A stretch of 64,000 nt of DNA from assembly GCA_902546095.1 (NCBI GenBank), contig CACCIQ010000002.1:49321-113320 (forward strand), written 5' to 3'. This DNA comes from an uncultured Bacteroidota bacterium. Its GTDB lineage: Bacteria; Bacteroidota; Bacteroidia; Flavobacteriales; Flavobacteriaceae. Position numbers and translations under genes: made by a program. This document shows, in pieces, positions 50,243-60,669 of this stretch. Numbering within the stretch: position 1 is the first letter of the stretch; each line of letters begins with the position of its first letter. The notes beneath the pieces were generated by a model. That model was given only the letters and a program-made list of their open reading frames with translations, was not told where the DNA came from and ran no database searches.

Positions 50243-51610
50243 ATGACACTAATAAGCTCTATTTCAGGAATCAGAGGCACAGTGAATGGTACAAATCAGA
50301 CAAGTTTGACGCCAATAGATGTAGTTAGATATGTAAGTGCATATGGAACATGGATTAATACCAAAAAAAAGAGCAGTACTGTTGTTGTTGGTCGTGATGG
50401 TAGAATATCAGGAAAAAGTCTTTTAGAACTAGTTAAATCAACTTTAGTTAGCTTAGGAATTAATGTCATTGATACAGGCTTATCAACAACACCCACAACA
50501 CAAATCATTATAAAAGAAAAAAATGCTGATGGAGGAATAATTTTAACTGCTAGCCATAATCCAAAAAATTGGAATGCATTAAAATTATTCAACTCACAGG
50601 GTGAATTTATTATACAAAATGATGCTGAAGAAATTTTTAATCTAGTAAAAAAAGATATTTTCTCATTTAATAGTGAAGATAATTATGGACAAGTATTTCA
50701 TGAGAAGGATGCATTTAAAATTCACATAAATAATGTAATAAACCTTAGCTTAGTTAATGAAAAATTAATTAAAAATAATTCATTCAAAATTGTAGTTGAT
50801 GGGATTAATTCAAGCGGTGGTGTAATCATTCCTAAATTGCTTGAGGATTTAGGTGCAGAAGTTATAAAAATAAATTGTAAACCTGATGGTAACTTTTCTC
50901 ACAACCCTGAACCTTTGGATAAGAATTTATCTCAGTTAAAAGATGCAGTTCTTGCCGAAAAAGCTGATCTAGGTATAGCTGTTGATCCAGATGTGGATAG
51001 ACTTGTTTTTGTATGTGATGACGGAGTTTTATTTGGAGAAGAAAATACTATAGTAGCCTGTTGTGACTTTGTACTATCCAAAACACCTGGGATTACTGTC
51101 TCAAACATGTCATCTTCAATGTCCCTGCAAATAATAACAAATAAATATGGTTGTAAATATTACAGCTCAAAAGTAGGAGAGGTTAATGTTGTTGAAAAAA
51201 TGAAAGAAGTCAAAGCTGTTATAGGAGGAGAAGGCAATGGGGGAGTAATATATCCAGAAAGCCATTACGGAAGGGATGCTTTAGTTGGAATTGTACTGTT
51301 TTTAACTCATTTATCTGAGCTTAATATAAAAGCTTCTGATCTATTAAAATTATATCCAAAATTTTTCATGACAAAAGATAAGATAAACCTCAATGACGAT
51401 TTTGATTATGAAGGATTAAAGAAAAAGATGAAAAAATATTACAATCATCAAGATATTGATGAGAGAGATGGAGTCAAAATTAAATTTGAAGAATCATGGT
51501 TACATATAAGAAAATCTAATACTGAACCAATCATTAGGATTTACACCGAAGCTAAATCAGAATCAGATTGCAATAAAATTATTGATGATTTTAAGGCTTT
51601 AATTACTTAA
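50243..51610 (+). CDS. glmM: Phosphoglucosamine mutase
   Basis: SGIRGTVNG, LTASHNPKNWNALKLF, VDPDVDRLVFV, RKSNTEPIIRIYTEA; ATG 50243 preferred over ORF-track TTG 50234. Confidence 0.9.
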   Translation: MTLISSISGIRGTVNGTNQTSLTPIDVVRYVSAYGTWINTKKKSSTVVVGRDGRISGKSLLELVKSTLVSLGINVIDTGLSTTPTTQIIIKEKNADGGIILTASHNPKNWNALKLFNSQGEFIIQNDAEEIFNLVKKDIFSFNSEDNYGQVFHEKDAFKIHINNVINLSLVNEKLIKNNSFKIVVDGINSSGGVIIPKLLEDLGAEVIKINCKPDGNFSHNPEPLDKNLSQLKDAVLAEKADLGIAVDPDVDRLVFVCDDGVLFGEENTIVACCDFVLSKTPGITVSNMSSSMSLQIITNKYGCKYYSSKVGEVNVVEKMKEVKAVIGGEGNGGVIYPESHYGRDALVGIVLFLTHLSELNIKASDLLKLYPKFFMTKDKINLNDDFDYEGLKKKMKKYYNHQDIDERDGVKIKFEESWLHIRKSNTEPIIRIYTEAKSESDCNKIIDDFKALIT

Positions 51611-52478
51611 TTCTTCTATGCTTAAATCTCTTATGGGTCCAGAAATAATAATTAGGGTCTTCATGGATCTGATTTTCAACTAACCTTAGGTATTTTTCAG
51701 TAATTTCAAAATCTTTATGAGAATTAGGTCTGTCAGTAATTAACTCTAATTTCATTTCATACTTTCCTCTGCTAATTTTGGACATTTTTCCAAAAATAAC
51801 AGGAATATCCAATTCCTTTGCCATTCTTTCTGCACCTGTAAAAACTGGAACCTCAACTCCTAAAAAATTTGACCAATAGTTAATTTTTCTTATCTGAGGA
51901 GATTGATCAGCCACGAACCCATACATGAATTTATTTCCTGACTTTTCAAGATTCCTAATTTCATCAAGCGCATTATATCTAGGTATTAATTTAATTCCAT
52001 GCCTTTTCCTAGATTTAAGAATTAATTTCTCAAATTCTTCATCCTTTAAGGGAGTATAAATTGCTGCAACTTGATGATCAAAATAATTATCTAAAGTTGT
52101 GCACCATTCATAACCGCCGTAATGAGAAACCATAATTATAACACTTTTTCCTTTTGAAAAAAAACTATTTGCCAATTCAGGATTTAAAACCTTAAATCTA
52201 TTTTTTATTTGATTTTTATTTAAGTAATCTAGTTTGATCATTTCTAAATAAATATCACAGAAATGAGTATAAAACTTAGTTTTTAAAACTTTAATCTGGT
52301 TTGAGGATAAGTTTAGATTTGACAATTTTATATTATTGTCAACAACATCAACCCTGTATTTTACAAGATTGTAAAGGAAAAAACTCAAAAAATTTGATAT
52401 TTGATAGAGTATAAAAAAAGGAAGATTTCCGATTATAAAAAATATGAACTTTATAAAAAATATTTTTATTTTTTTCAA
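51603..52478 (-). CDS. Lysophospholipid/lipid A acyltransferase (LpxL/HtrB-like)
   Basis: 291 aa; VSHYGGYEWC, FVADQSPQ, FTGAERMAKELDIPVIFGKM, YFWTHKRFKHR. Confidence 0.9.
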   Translation of the reverse strand: MKKIKIFFIKFIFFIIGNLPFFILYQISNFLSFFLYNLVKYRVDVVDNNIKLSNLNLSSNQIKVLKTKFYTHFCDIYLEMIKLDYLNKNQIKNRFKVLNPELANSFFSKGKSVIIMVSHYGGYEWCTTLDNYFDHQVAAIYTPLKDEEFEKLILKSRKRHGIKLIPRYNALDEIRNLEKSGNKFMYGFVADQSPQIRKINYWSNFLGVEVPVFTGAERMAKELDIPVIFGKMSKISRGKYEMKLELITDRPNSHKDFEITEKYLRLVENQIHEDPNYYFWTHKRFKHRRIK

Positions 52479-52492
52479 TACTAGAAAAATTA

Positions 52493-53617
52493 CTATTCGT
52501 TATACTTTAGCTCAGCATTTAAAACGAATTCCAAGTCTTCACCTTTAATATTTCTAGCAATTATTTTTCTTTCAGGATTGATTAAAAAAGATGATGGAAT
52601 TCCCTCTTTACTTAAATCATAAAGTTTAGCTATAGGGTCATTGAAATATTTAAGATTAGAAATATGAATCCAACTTTCAATTTTATCAACCTCTATAGCT
52701 CTTTTCCAACTCTCCATATTCATATCCAGGGATACCCCTAAAATTGTAAAGTCTTCATCAGAATATTTACTTTGAAGTTCAGCTAAACCAGGATTTTCAA
52801 CTCTACATGGAGCACACCATGATGCCCAAAAATCAATTAGTATATATTTTGATTTGATGGAATAGAGAGAAATAACTTCACCATTTAAACCAGGACCAGA
52901 AAATTTTGGAGCAAAAGAACCAATTCTAGGAGCCTCAGTATTTGACATTTTATAATTGTCTATTATACCTCTAACCGCAATAAAAGGAGATGTTTTTGCG
53001 AGTGATTTATCAAAATTTACAAGTATTGAATCAGCTATATCATAATCAATCGACCTCTCAAAAACCATTCTTTGCAAAATTAAAGCAGAAACGTATGAAT
53101 CATTCTTATTGCTCATAAAATCATACTCATAGTCTGTAAGTTTTTTTCTCATCTCGATAAATTGTTCTTCAAGATCAAGTTTAATAAGCGAGTCATTTAT
53201 AGCAATATTATAATTTATCTCATTTTGGATGCTGTTTAATTCATTGATAAATGAAGAGGATTCATCAATATATTGCTTAAAATCATCATTTGATTTTGTT
53301 CCTTTAATAATTGTTGACCTTAACGAGTCTTTGTAAACAGTCATTTCTATATTTCCTGGTTCCAAAACAACTGGTACATTTCCTCTAATATTTTTAAAAA
53401 ATAAATAATACATCTCTGGAACAACAATCGAGTCTGAAAAACTAAAATTTCCCCCTAATACATTAATAGAGTCTTTTAAAACTGGGACGTTCTCTTTGTA
53501 TTGGACCAAATAAACCATCTCACCATCAGGAATATCCGAATTCGCTGAAAGATTATATTCATTCTTTTTAGAGCAGGATGCTAAAATTAAAAATGATAGA
53601 AATAATAGATTTTTCAT
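52493..53617 (-). CDS. TlpA-family disulfide reductase, lipoprotein with DUF4369-type N-terminus
   Basis: 374 aa; LILASCSKK lipobox; LIDFWASWCAPCRVENP, GVSLDMNMESWKRAI. Confidence 0.93.
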   Translation of the reverse strand: MKNLLFLSFLILASCSKKNEYNLSANSDIPDGEMVYLVQYKENVPVLKDSINVLGGNFSFSDSIVVPEMYYLFFKNIRGNVPVVLEPGNIEMTVYKDSLRSTIIKGTKSNDDFKQYIDESSSFINELNSIQNEINYNIAINDSLIKLDLEEQFIEMRKKLTDYEYDFMSNKNDSYVSALILQRMVFERSIDYDIADSILVNFDKSLAKTSPFIAVRGIIDNYKMSNTEAPRIGSFAPKFSGPGLNGEVISLYSIKSKYILIDFWASWCAPCRVENPGLAELQSKYSDEDFTILGVSLDMNMESWKRAIEVDKIESWIHISNLKYFNDPIAKLYDLSKEGIPSSFLINPERKIIARNIKGEDLEFVLNAELKYNE

Positions 53618-53672
53618 TTGGATGCAAATTTAGAAATATTGAGCAAAAGTAATAACTTTATTCTTTATTCTT

Positions 53673-55364
53673 ATGGTTGATAAATTAAGATTTATTAAGC
53701 AACTTCAGAATGTTGTTGGTAAAAAATATGTTTTTACTGATAAACTAAATAAGGAGCCCTTTTCCAAAGGATGGAGATATGGTGAGGGTAGTGCGTTAGC
53801 CGTGGTAAAACCCGGTAAACTAACTGAGATGTGGAAAACCCTTGAAATTTGTGTTGAAAATGATTTAATCATTATAATGCAAGCTGCGAATACAGGACTC
53901 ACTGGTGGATCAACACCATTTGGAGAGGATTATGATCGTCCGATAGTAATAATAAATACAATGAGAATGAGTGATATCCATTTAATTAATGATGGAAATC
54001 AAATCATTGGCTTTTCAGGAAGCACTTTATATGATCTTGAAAAAAAACTTAAACCATTAAAAAAAGAACCACACTCAGTGATAGGATCAACATCAATTGG
54101 AGCATCTATTGTTGGAGGTGTTTGTAATAATTCTGGTGGATCACTTGTCAAGAGAGGCCCAGCTTACACACAACTTGCTTTATATGCAAAAGTTAATGCA
54201 AAAGGAAAGTTGGAATTAATCAATGAATTGGATATTAATCTTGGAAAAACACCTGAAGAAATACTTCGAAATTTAGAAGAAAAAAAATACGAAAAATCTG
54301 ACATAATTAACTCCAATAAATTAGCATCAGATGATCAATATTCAAAAATTATAAGGGAAATAGATTCTAGTAAACCTGCAAGATTTAATGCTGATCCAAG
54401 ACTCCTTTATGGGGTTTCGGGAAGTGCTGGAAAAATTGCTGTATTTGCTGTAAGACTAGATACATATCCGGCACCAAGTAAAAATCAAGTATTTTATGTT
54501 GGCTCAAACGATCCAGATGTTTTTTGGAAAATCAGAAGAGACATTCTTTCAAATTTTAAAACTTTACCAACCTCTGGAGATTATTTACATAAAGACTGTT
54601 ATGATGCTGCAAAAAAATATAGTAAGGATACATTTGTAATAATAGAAAAACTAGGCACCAAATTCCTTCCAACGCTTTTCGAGCTTAAAAGGAAGGTTGA
54701 TCATATTTCTAAAAAAACTTCTTTACTTCCAAATAATTTATCTGACAAGTTGATGCAATTTTTTAGTAATTTCTTACCCAATCACCTACCAAAAAGAATT
54801 GAAAATTTTAGAAATCTATATGATCATCATTGGATTATTGAAATGTCAGATGAGGGGATAGATGAAGCTAATAAATATTTTATAGAATTTTTTAAAGAAA
54901 ATAATGGAGATTTTTTTAAATGTTCTGAAAAAGAAGGAAATAAAGCAATATTACATAGATTTACCGCAGCTAGTGCATTTGGAAGATATTCAGCCATTAA
55001 TGCGGATAAAATAGGTGGAACAATGTCCATGGATATAGCATTTCCAAGAAATGAGAGGAATTGGTTTGAAAAATTACCAAAAGATATAGATGAAATGTTT
55101 GATATGAAATTGTATTACGGACATTTATTTTGTCACGTCTTACATCAGAACTATATCATAAAAAAGGGTGTTGACCCTGAAAAGCTAAAGGAAAAACTTT
55201 TTAAAAATTACGATTCACGAGGAGCAGAATACCCGTCTGAACACAATGTTGGTCATGAATATGAAGCAAAAGATATATTAAAGAAATTTTATAAAGATCT
55301 TGATCCAACAAATACTTTCAACCCCGGTATAGGCTTCACCAGTAAACTAAAAAACTGGAAATAG
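53673..55364 (+). CDS. dld: Quinone-dependent D-lactate dehydrogenase
   Basis: 563 aa; FIKQLQNVVGKKYVFTD...GWRYGEGSALAVVKPG, NTGLTGGSTPFG, SIGASIVGGVCNNSGGSLVKRGPAYTQLALYA. Confidence 0.92.
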   Translation: MVDKLRFIKQLQNVVGKKYVFTDKLNKEPFSKGWRYGEGSALAVVKPGKLTEMWKTLEICVENDLIIIMQAANTGLTGGSTPFGEDYDRPIVIINTMRMSDIHLINDGNQIIGFSGSTLYDLEKKLKPLKKEPHSVIGSTSIGASIVGGVCNNSGGSLVKRGPAYTQLALYAKVNAKGKLELINELDINLGKTPEEILRNLEEKKYEKSDIINSNKLASDDQYSKIIREIDSSKPARFNADPRLLYGVSGSAGKIAVFAVRLDTYPAPSKNQVFYVGSNDPDVFWKIRRDILSNFKTLPTSGDYLHKDCYDAAKKYSKDTFVIIEKLGTKFLPTLFELKRKVDHISKKTSLLPNNLSDKLMQFFSNFLPNHLPKRIENFRNLYDHHWIIEMSDEGIDEANKYFIEFFKENNGDFFKCSEKEGNKAILHRFTAASAFGRYSAINADKIGGTMSMDIAFPRNERNWFEKLPKDIDEMFDMKLYYGHLFCHVLHQNYIIKKGVDPEKLKEKLFKNYDSRGAEYPSEHNVGHEYEAKDILKKFYKDLDPTNTFNPGIGFTSKLKNWK

Positions 55365-55400
55365 ATTTAATTTAAATTTTAAACTTATTTTTGCAATGCA

Positions 55401-56462
55401 ATGAAGAGTAATACTTTTGGCAATCTTTTTACAGTAACAACATTTGGTGAATCTCATGGAAATAGTATTGGTGGAATAATTGATGGTTGTCCATCTGGAA
55501 AAAAAATAAACATTGAATTAATTCAAAAAGATTTAGACAGAAGGAAACCAGGACAATCAAAAATTGTTACTCAAAGAAAGGAAAATGATAAACTAGAAAT
55601 TTTATCAGGATTATTCGAGGGAAAAACTACAGGAACACCAATTGGATTTATCATAAAAAATAAGGATCAAAAATCGAAAGATTACACTCATCTAAAAGAA
55701 TCATATAGACCCTCTCACGCTGATTATGTTTATGAAAAAAAGTATGGTAATAGAGATTACAGAGGAGGAGGTAGAAGTTCTGCTAGAGAAACTGCTTGTA
55801 GAGTAGTTGCTGGGTCAATTGCTAAACAAATTCTGGGAAATATTAAAATTAACGCATTTGTTTCGTCTGTTGGAAATATTTCATTGAATACTTCATATTC
55901 AAAACTAGATTTTGAAAAAATTGAGAAAAATAATGTAAGATGTCCAGACAATGAAACAGCTCAAAAAATGGAAGAGCTAATATTAAAGGTTAGGAAAGAT
56001 GGTGATACTGTTGGTGGAGTTGTAAGCTGTGTTATTCAAAATGCGCCCATTGGAATTGGAGAACCTGTTTTCAAAAAACTTCATTCTGAGTTAGGTGCAG
56101 CAATGCTTTCTATAAATGCAGTTAAGGGATTTGAGTATGGAAGCGGATTTGATGGAACTAAAATGAGGGGAAGCGAACATAATGATATTATAAATTCTGA
56201 TGGAACAACAAAAACTAATAACTCAGGTGGTATACAAGGTGGTATAAGTAATGGAATGGATATTTATTTTAATGTAGCTTTTAAGCCAGTTGCTACAATA
56301 ATGAGGGATCAAGCGAGTATAAACTCTGATGGTAAGAAAACAACAATCAAAGGAAAAGGTAGACATGACCCATGTGTTGTACCCAGAGCAGTACCAATTG
56401 TTGAGGCTATGGCTGCCTTAGTAATATTGGATTATATTTTAATTAATAATTCAAAAAAATAA
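55401..56462 (+). CDS. aroC: Chorismate synthase
   Basis: 353 aa; [47 protein letters not shown]. Confidence 0.97.
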   Translation: MKSNTFGNLFTVTTFGESHGNSIGGIIDGCPSGKKINIELIQKDLDRRKPGQSKIVTQRKENDKLEILSGLFEGKTTGTPIGFIIKNKDQKSKDYTHLKESYRPSHADYVYEKKYGNRDYRGGGRSSARETACRVVAGSIAKQILGNIKINAFVSSVGNISLNTSYSKLDFEKIEKNNVRCPDNETAQKMEELILKVRKDGDTVGGVVSCVIQNAPIGIGEPVFKKLHSELGAAMLSINAVKGFEYGSGFDGTKMRGSEHNDIINSDGTTKTNNSGGIQGGISNGMDIYFNVAFKPVATIMRDQASINSDGKKTTIKGKGRHDPCVVPRAVPIVEAMAALVILDYILINNSKK

Positions 56463-57724
56463 TGAAAAAAATATCATTACACTGGAAAATTTTGATTGGA
56501 ATGGCATTAGGTGTTTTATTTGGTTTTATACTTAGTAACTTAAATGGAGGAGGAATATTTATCTCTAATTGGATAAAGCCATTTGGCACAATATTTATAA
56601 ATTCTTTAAAGCTTATAGCAATCCCGCTAATCTTAGCCTCACTAATTAAAGGAATTTCTGACCTAAAAGATATTTCAAAACTATCTTCAATGGGAGGTGT
56701 TACAATCTTAACTTATTTGTCAACTACAGTAATTGCAGTCTCTGTTGGTTTACTTTTAGTAAATATTATAAAACCAGGTGATTCAATCTCTGAAAAAACA
56801 AGAACAGAATTAATCGAAGCTTATGATTCAGATGCTGAGGAGAAAAGAATGGCTGCTGCTGAAAATAAAGATTCTGGTCCACTTCAACCACTGGTAGATC
56901 TTGTGCCTTCAAATTTTGTTTCTGCAGCTTCTGATAATAAGAACATGCTACAAGTAATATTTTTTTCAATATTATTTGGAGTATCTATGATTTTAATTCC
57001 ACCTGATAAAGCAAAACCCATAAAAGATTTTTTTGACTCATTTAATGAGGTTGTTTTAAAAATAATTGACATAATCATGATGTTTGCACCATATGGTGTA
57101 TTTGCATTGCTTGCAGCACTAATCGTTGAGGCACCAAATCCTGATTTATTGATGAGTCTTCTCATGTACTCAATAACATTATTATTAGGCTTAATATCAA
57201 TGATCATTATTTACGTTATGATTGTAAAATTAATAACTGGAAGAAACCCTGTTTCATTTCTAAAAGGAATTTTACCTGCACAGTTAGTTGCATTTTCTAC
57301 GAGCTCAAGTGCAGCGACTCTTCCTGTAACAATGGATAGAGTACAAAATCATCTGAATGTAGAAAAGGAAGTTTCAAGTTTTGTACTTCCTATAGGAGCC
57401 ACAATAAATATGGACGGTACTGCAGTATATCAAGCTGTAGCTGCTGTTTTTATTGCTCAAACTTTTGGTCTGGATTTAAGTTTTACAGCTCAGCTTGGAA
57501 TTATATCTACAGCCACATTAGCATCAATTGGTGCTGCTGCTGTACCAAGTGCAGGAATCATTGTTTTAGTTATTGTCTTAGCACAGGCTGGAATTCCTGA
57601 GGCTGGATTAGCACTAATTTTTGCAGTAGACCGTCCATTAGATATGTGTAGAACAGTTGTAAATATTACAGGAGATGCAACAGTTTCAACCATAGTTTCA
57701 AAATTTCAAAAAAATCAAAGTTGA
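56462..57724 (+). CDS. Dicarboxylate/amino acid:cation symporter (DAACS)
   Basis: 420 aa; AFSTSSSAATLPVTMD, LPIGATINMDGTAVYQAV, AVDRPLDMCRTVVNITGDA. Confidence 0.95.
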   Translation: MKKISLHWKILIGMALGVLFGFILSNLNGGGIFISNWIKPFGTIFINSLKLIAIPLILASLIKGISDLKDISKLSSMGGVTILTYLSTTVIAVSVGLLLVNIIKPGDSISEKTRTELIEAYDSDAEEKRMAAAENKDSGPLQPLVDLVPSNFVSAASDNKNMLQVIFFSILFGVSMILIPPDKAKPIKDFFDSFNEVVLKIIDIIMMFAPYGVFALLAALIVEAPNPDLLMSLLMYSITLLLGLISMIIIYVMIVKLITGRNPVSFLKGILPAQLVAFSTSSSAATLPVTMDRVQNHLNVEKEVSSFVLPIGATINMDGTAVYQAVAAVFIAQTFGLDLSFTAQLGIISTATLASIGAAAVPSAGIIVLVIVLAQAGIPEAGLALIFAVDRPLDMCRTVVNITGDATVSTIVSKFQKNQS

Positions 57725-58386
57725 GTATTCGAATATCTGAATCTTGGAAAAAAGTTTTAGAAAAAGAATTTGAGTCTGATTATTTTAAGGAGATAGTACA
57801 AAAAACAAAGGAAGAATATTTAAAATTTATTTGTTATCCCCCAGGTGCTAAAATTTTTAGGGCTTTTGATGAATGCTCATTTGAAAATCTTAAAGTGGTG
57901 ATAATAGGACAAGATCCATACCATGGAGAAAAACAAGCAAATGGTTTATGCTTTTCAGTAAATAACGGGATTGAAAATCCACCTTCATTAAACAATATTT
58001 TCAAAGAACTAAAAGAAAATTATAACATTACCAGACTTAATAGTGACTTAAGTGATTGGTCAAATCAAGGGGTTCTTTTACTAAACTCAATCCTTTCGGT
58101 AAGAAGAAAGTTTCCAGGATCTCATCGACATATTGGATGGGAAACTTTTACCGACAATGTAATTAAAATTATATCAAACGAAAAAAGTAATCTCATTTTC
58201 ATGCTTTGGGGAAATTATGCAAAAAATAAAGAAAAATTTATTCATGACAATAACCATCTTATATTAAAAAGTGGACATCCTTCACCGCTAAGTGCTAATA
58301 AAGGCTACTGGTTTGGTAATAAACATTTTTTAAAATGTAATGATTTTTTAATTAAGCAAAATATGAGGCCAATAAAATGGGTATAA
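57721..58386 (+). CDS. ung: Uracil-DNA glycosylase (TTG start)
   Basis: 221 aa; VVIIGQDPYHGEKQANGLCFSV, LLLNSILSVR, LWGNYA, GHPSPLSANKGYWFGNKHF. Confidence 0.97.
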   Translation: MSIRISESWKKVLEKEFESDYFKEIVQKTKEEYLKFICYPPGAKIFRAFDECSFENLKVVIIGQDPYHGEKQANGLCFSVNNGIENPPSLNNIFKELKENYNITRLNSDLSDWSNQGVLLLNSILSVRRKFPGSHRHIGWETFTDNVIKIISNEKSNLIFMLWGNYAKNKEKFIHDNNHLILKSGHPSPLSANKGYWFGNKHFLKCNDFLIKQNMRPIKWV

Positions 58387-58403
58387 TTTTGTACTTTTAA
58401 AGT

Positions 58404-58718
58404 ATGATATTATCAACCTGTGAATTTATTGCAAATAAAAAAATAACTGAAAACCTTGGGATAGCAAGAGGTTCTACTGTTAGAGCCAGAAATGCCATAA
58501 GGGACTTAATGGCTGGCATAAAAAGCGTTGTTGGTGGAGAAATTGAAGAATATACTAAACTGCAAGCTTATGCTAGAGAACAAGCAGTAGAACGTATGAT
58601 TGAAGATGCCAAAAATTTAGGCGCTGACGCTGTTATAAATGTTAGAATGACGACATCTGTAGTTATGCAGGGTGCTTGTGAAATTTTAGCATACGGAACA
58701 GCAGTTAAAATTTCATAA
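58404..58718 (+). CDS. YbjQ (DUF74) family protein
   Basis: 104 aa; LGIARGSTVRARNAIRDLMAGIKSVVGGEIEEYTKLQAYAREQAVERM..AKNLGADAVINVRMTT. Confidence 0.92.
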   Translation: MILSTCEFIANKKITENLGIARGSTVRARNAIRDLMAGIKSVVGGEIEEYTKLQAYAREQAVERMIEDAKNLGADAVINVRMTTSVVMQGACEILAYGTAVKIS

Positions 58719-58722
58719 CAAA

Positions 58723-58839
58723 ATGTGGTCAGCTATAATTTTAATTCCAATTCTAATAGGTGTTTGCGCATTTATCTATGTTCTATTTAACAGATTAGAT
58801 AAATACGATAAAGAAAAATTTAATAAAAGAAATAATTAA
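58723..58839 (+). CDS. Small single-TM protein (38 aa), not in ORF track
   Basis: ATG at 58723: MWSAIILIPILIGVCAFIYVLFNRLDKYDKEKFNKRNN*; 4 nt after YbjQ stop and 1 nt before the next ATG. Confidence 0.55.
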   Translation: MWSAIILIPILIGVCAFIYVLFNRLDKYDKEKFNKRNN

Positions 58840-58840
58840 T

Positions 58841-59374
58841 ATGAGACGATTCTTCTCATTTAGTGGTACAATCAGTGGATCAACATTCATTCTTAGAAGC
58901 TTATTTACAATAGTGTTGTCTATACCATTTATAGTTATTGTCTCTGCAATGCTAGGTACAATAGTTTTTAGTTACATGGATATTGACCTTGCTAGTGCAG
59001 AAGGAATGACTATGGCTGAGTCAAATGCTATAGGTGAGGATGCAGGTCTTAAAATTGCTGAGGAAATGATGGAAATTGGACCAATGGCGTGGTTTTCTCA
59101 AAAGATCTCCTCATTCTGGATTATTGCTTCTATCATCTCATTAATTCCTGTTTTATGGTTTGGGTTGGCTACATATTATAAAAGAGTATCTGCACTTTTT
59201 TACTCGAACAGAGTGAAAGCTTTTATAGCATTTTTTGTAGCTGAAGCCACTCTTGATATAGTAGCACTAACGTCTGGAAACAATATAGTCTACTGGATCT
59301 GTGCATTAATTGGTTTAGGAATATTTGGTTTCCTACTATTTAGTAATTCACCAATTGGTGAGCATGATGGTTAA
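58841..59374 (+). CDS. DUF805-like membrane protein
   Basis: 177 aa; FFSFSGTISGSTFILRSLF N-terminus, multi-TM, C-terminal LLFSNSPIGEHDG. Confidence 0.55.
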   Translation: MRRFFSFSGTISGSTFILRSLFTIVLSIPFIVIVSAMLGTIVFSYMDIDLASAEGMTMAESNAIGEDAGLKIAEEMMEIGPMAWFSQKISSFWIIASIISLIPVLWFGLATYYKRVSALFYSNRVKAFIAFFVAEATLDIVALTSGNNIVYWICALIGLGIFGFLLFSNSPIGEHDG

Positions 59375-59386
59375 AAAAATTAAATT

Positions 59387-59722
59387 TTAACCCCCAATTC
59401 TTTTCACTGAATGTCCTTCTGACTCTAGTATTGATATGATTTTATCTCTCTTATCACCTTGAAAATAAATTTCATTATTTTTAATAGTTCCTCCTATACC
59501 CAGCTTATTTTTTATTGGTTTAGCAAGGCTTTTTAAATCTTCTTTATTTAAATTTGAGAAGCCTTTTAAAATTATTACTGGAGTACCTGCTCTGCCTTTA
59601 ACAGAGAAATGTGCTTCCAAAGTTTGTTTTTTAATACTAGACTTTAGTTTGATTATGTTTTGAGATTTGTAGTCATCTGGCATTAGTGCCTTTAAATCCT
59701 TGAGAGAAGTTAATTTCTTCAT
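59387..59722 (-). CDS. SUI1/YciH-like translation initiation factor
   Basis: 111 aa; GRAGTPVIILKGFSNLNKEDLKSLAKPIKNKLGIGGTIKNNEIYFQGDKRDKIISILESEGHSVKRIGG. Confidence 0.93.
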   Translation of the reverse strand: MKKLTSLKDLKALMPDDYKSQNIIKLKSSIKKQTLEAHFSVKGRAGTPVIILKGFSNLNKEDLKSLAKPIKNKLGIGGTIKNNEIYFQGDKRDKIISILESEGHSVKRIGG

Positions 59723-60667
59723 TTACAATACACCTATATCTTTAAGTCTTTGAATTAAGAATTCATGTGCGGTAATATCATCATACTTTTTTGGATTTTG
59801 ATCATCAACACAAGAATCTAATACATTTAGTTTCATAGTTCCAACTGGATGAAGAAAGAAAGGAATTGAATATCTTGACTTTTTCCATAATTCCTTTGGA
59901 GGATTAATAACCTTATGAATTGTAGATTTTAATTTGTTGTTGGTATATCTTGAAAGCATATCACCAACATTTATAACTATTTCATCCTTTTCAGCTATTG
60001 CGTCAATCCATTCACCATCGTTAGTTAAAACTTGTAATCCGCGTCCATGAGCACCCATTAAAAGAGTAATAAGGTTGATATCACCATGAGCGGCAGCTCG
60101 TTCAGCTCCAAGGGGTTTTGATTTAATAGGAGGGTAGTGGATAGGTCTTAAAATACTATTTCCCTTTTGAACGAATTTATCAAAATGATCTTCTTCAAGA
60201 TCTAAAAACAAAGAAATGGCTCTCAAAACATAAATAGCTGTTTTTTCTAATGATTGGTATACAGTTTTACCAATTTGATTAAACTCTGGAACTTCATCTA
60301 CAATAAGGTTTTTTGGATATCCAAGCTTAGAATATTCAGAATCATCGAGATATTGACCAAAATGCCAAAATTCTTTTAAATCTCCGTGTTTCTTTCCTTT
60401 TGCATGTTCTTTACCAAATGAGGTGTACCCTCTCTGACCAGCAAAGCCATCAAGCTCATATTTACACTTTACTTCATCAGGAAGATCAAAAAATACTTTT
60501 ATGTATTTGTATATATTTTCGATGTCTGAGTCTTTTAAGAAATGTCCTTTCAAGGCTACAAATCCGATATCTTGATAAGCTTTACCTAATTTATTTACAA
60601 ATTCCTGCTTAAGCGATTGATCATCTGAAAGAAAATTATTTAAATCAACAGATGGGATATTGGGCAT
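59723..60667 (-). CDS. Isopenicillin N synthase-like 2-oxoglutarate/Fe(II) oxygenase
   Basis: 314 aa; PSVDLNNFLS, RGYTSFGKEHAKGKKHGDLKEFWHFG, HGD...TIHKV iron ligands, RYSIPFF. Confidence 0.88.
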   Translation of the reverse strand: MPNIPSVDLNNFLSDDQSLKQEFVNKLGKAYQDIGFVALKGHFLKDSDIENIYKYIKVFFDLPDEVKCKYELDGFAGQRGYTSFGKEHAKGKKHGDLKEFWHFGQYLDDSEYSKLGYPKNLIVDEVPEFNQIGKTVYQSLEKTAIYVLRAISLFLDLEEDHFDKFVQKGNSILRPIHYPPIKSKPLGAERAAAHGDINLITLLMGAHGRGLQVLTNDGEWIDAIAEKDEIVINVGDMLSRYTNNKLKSTIHKVINPPKELWKKSRYSIPFFLHPVGTMKLNVLDSCVDDQNPKKYDDITAHEFLIQRLKDIGVL

Positions 60668-60669
60668 TA

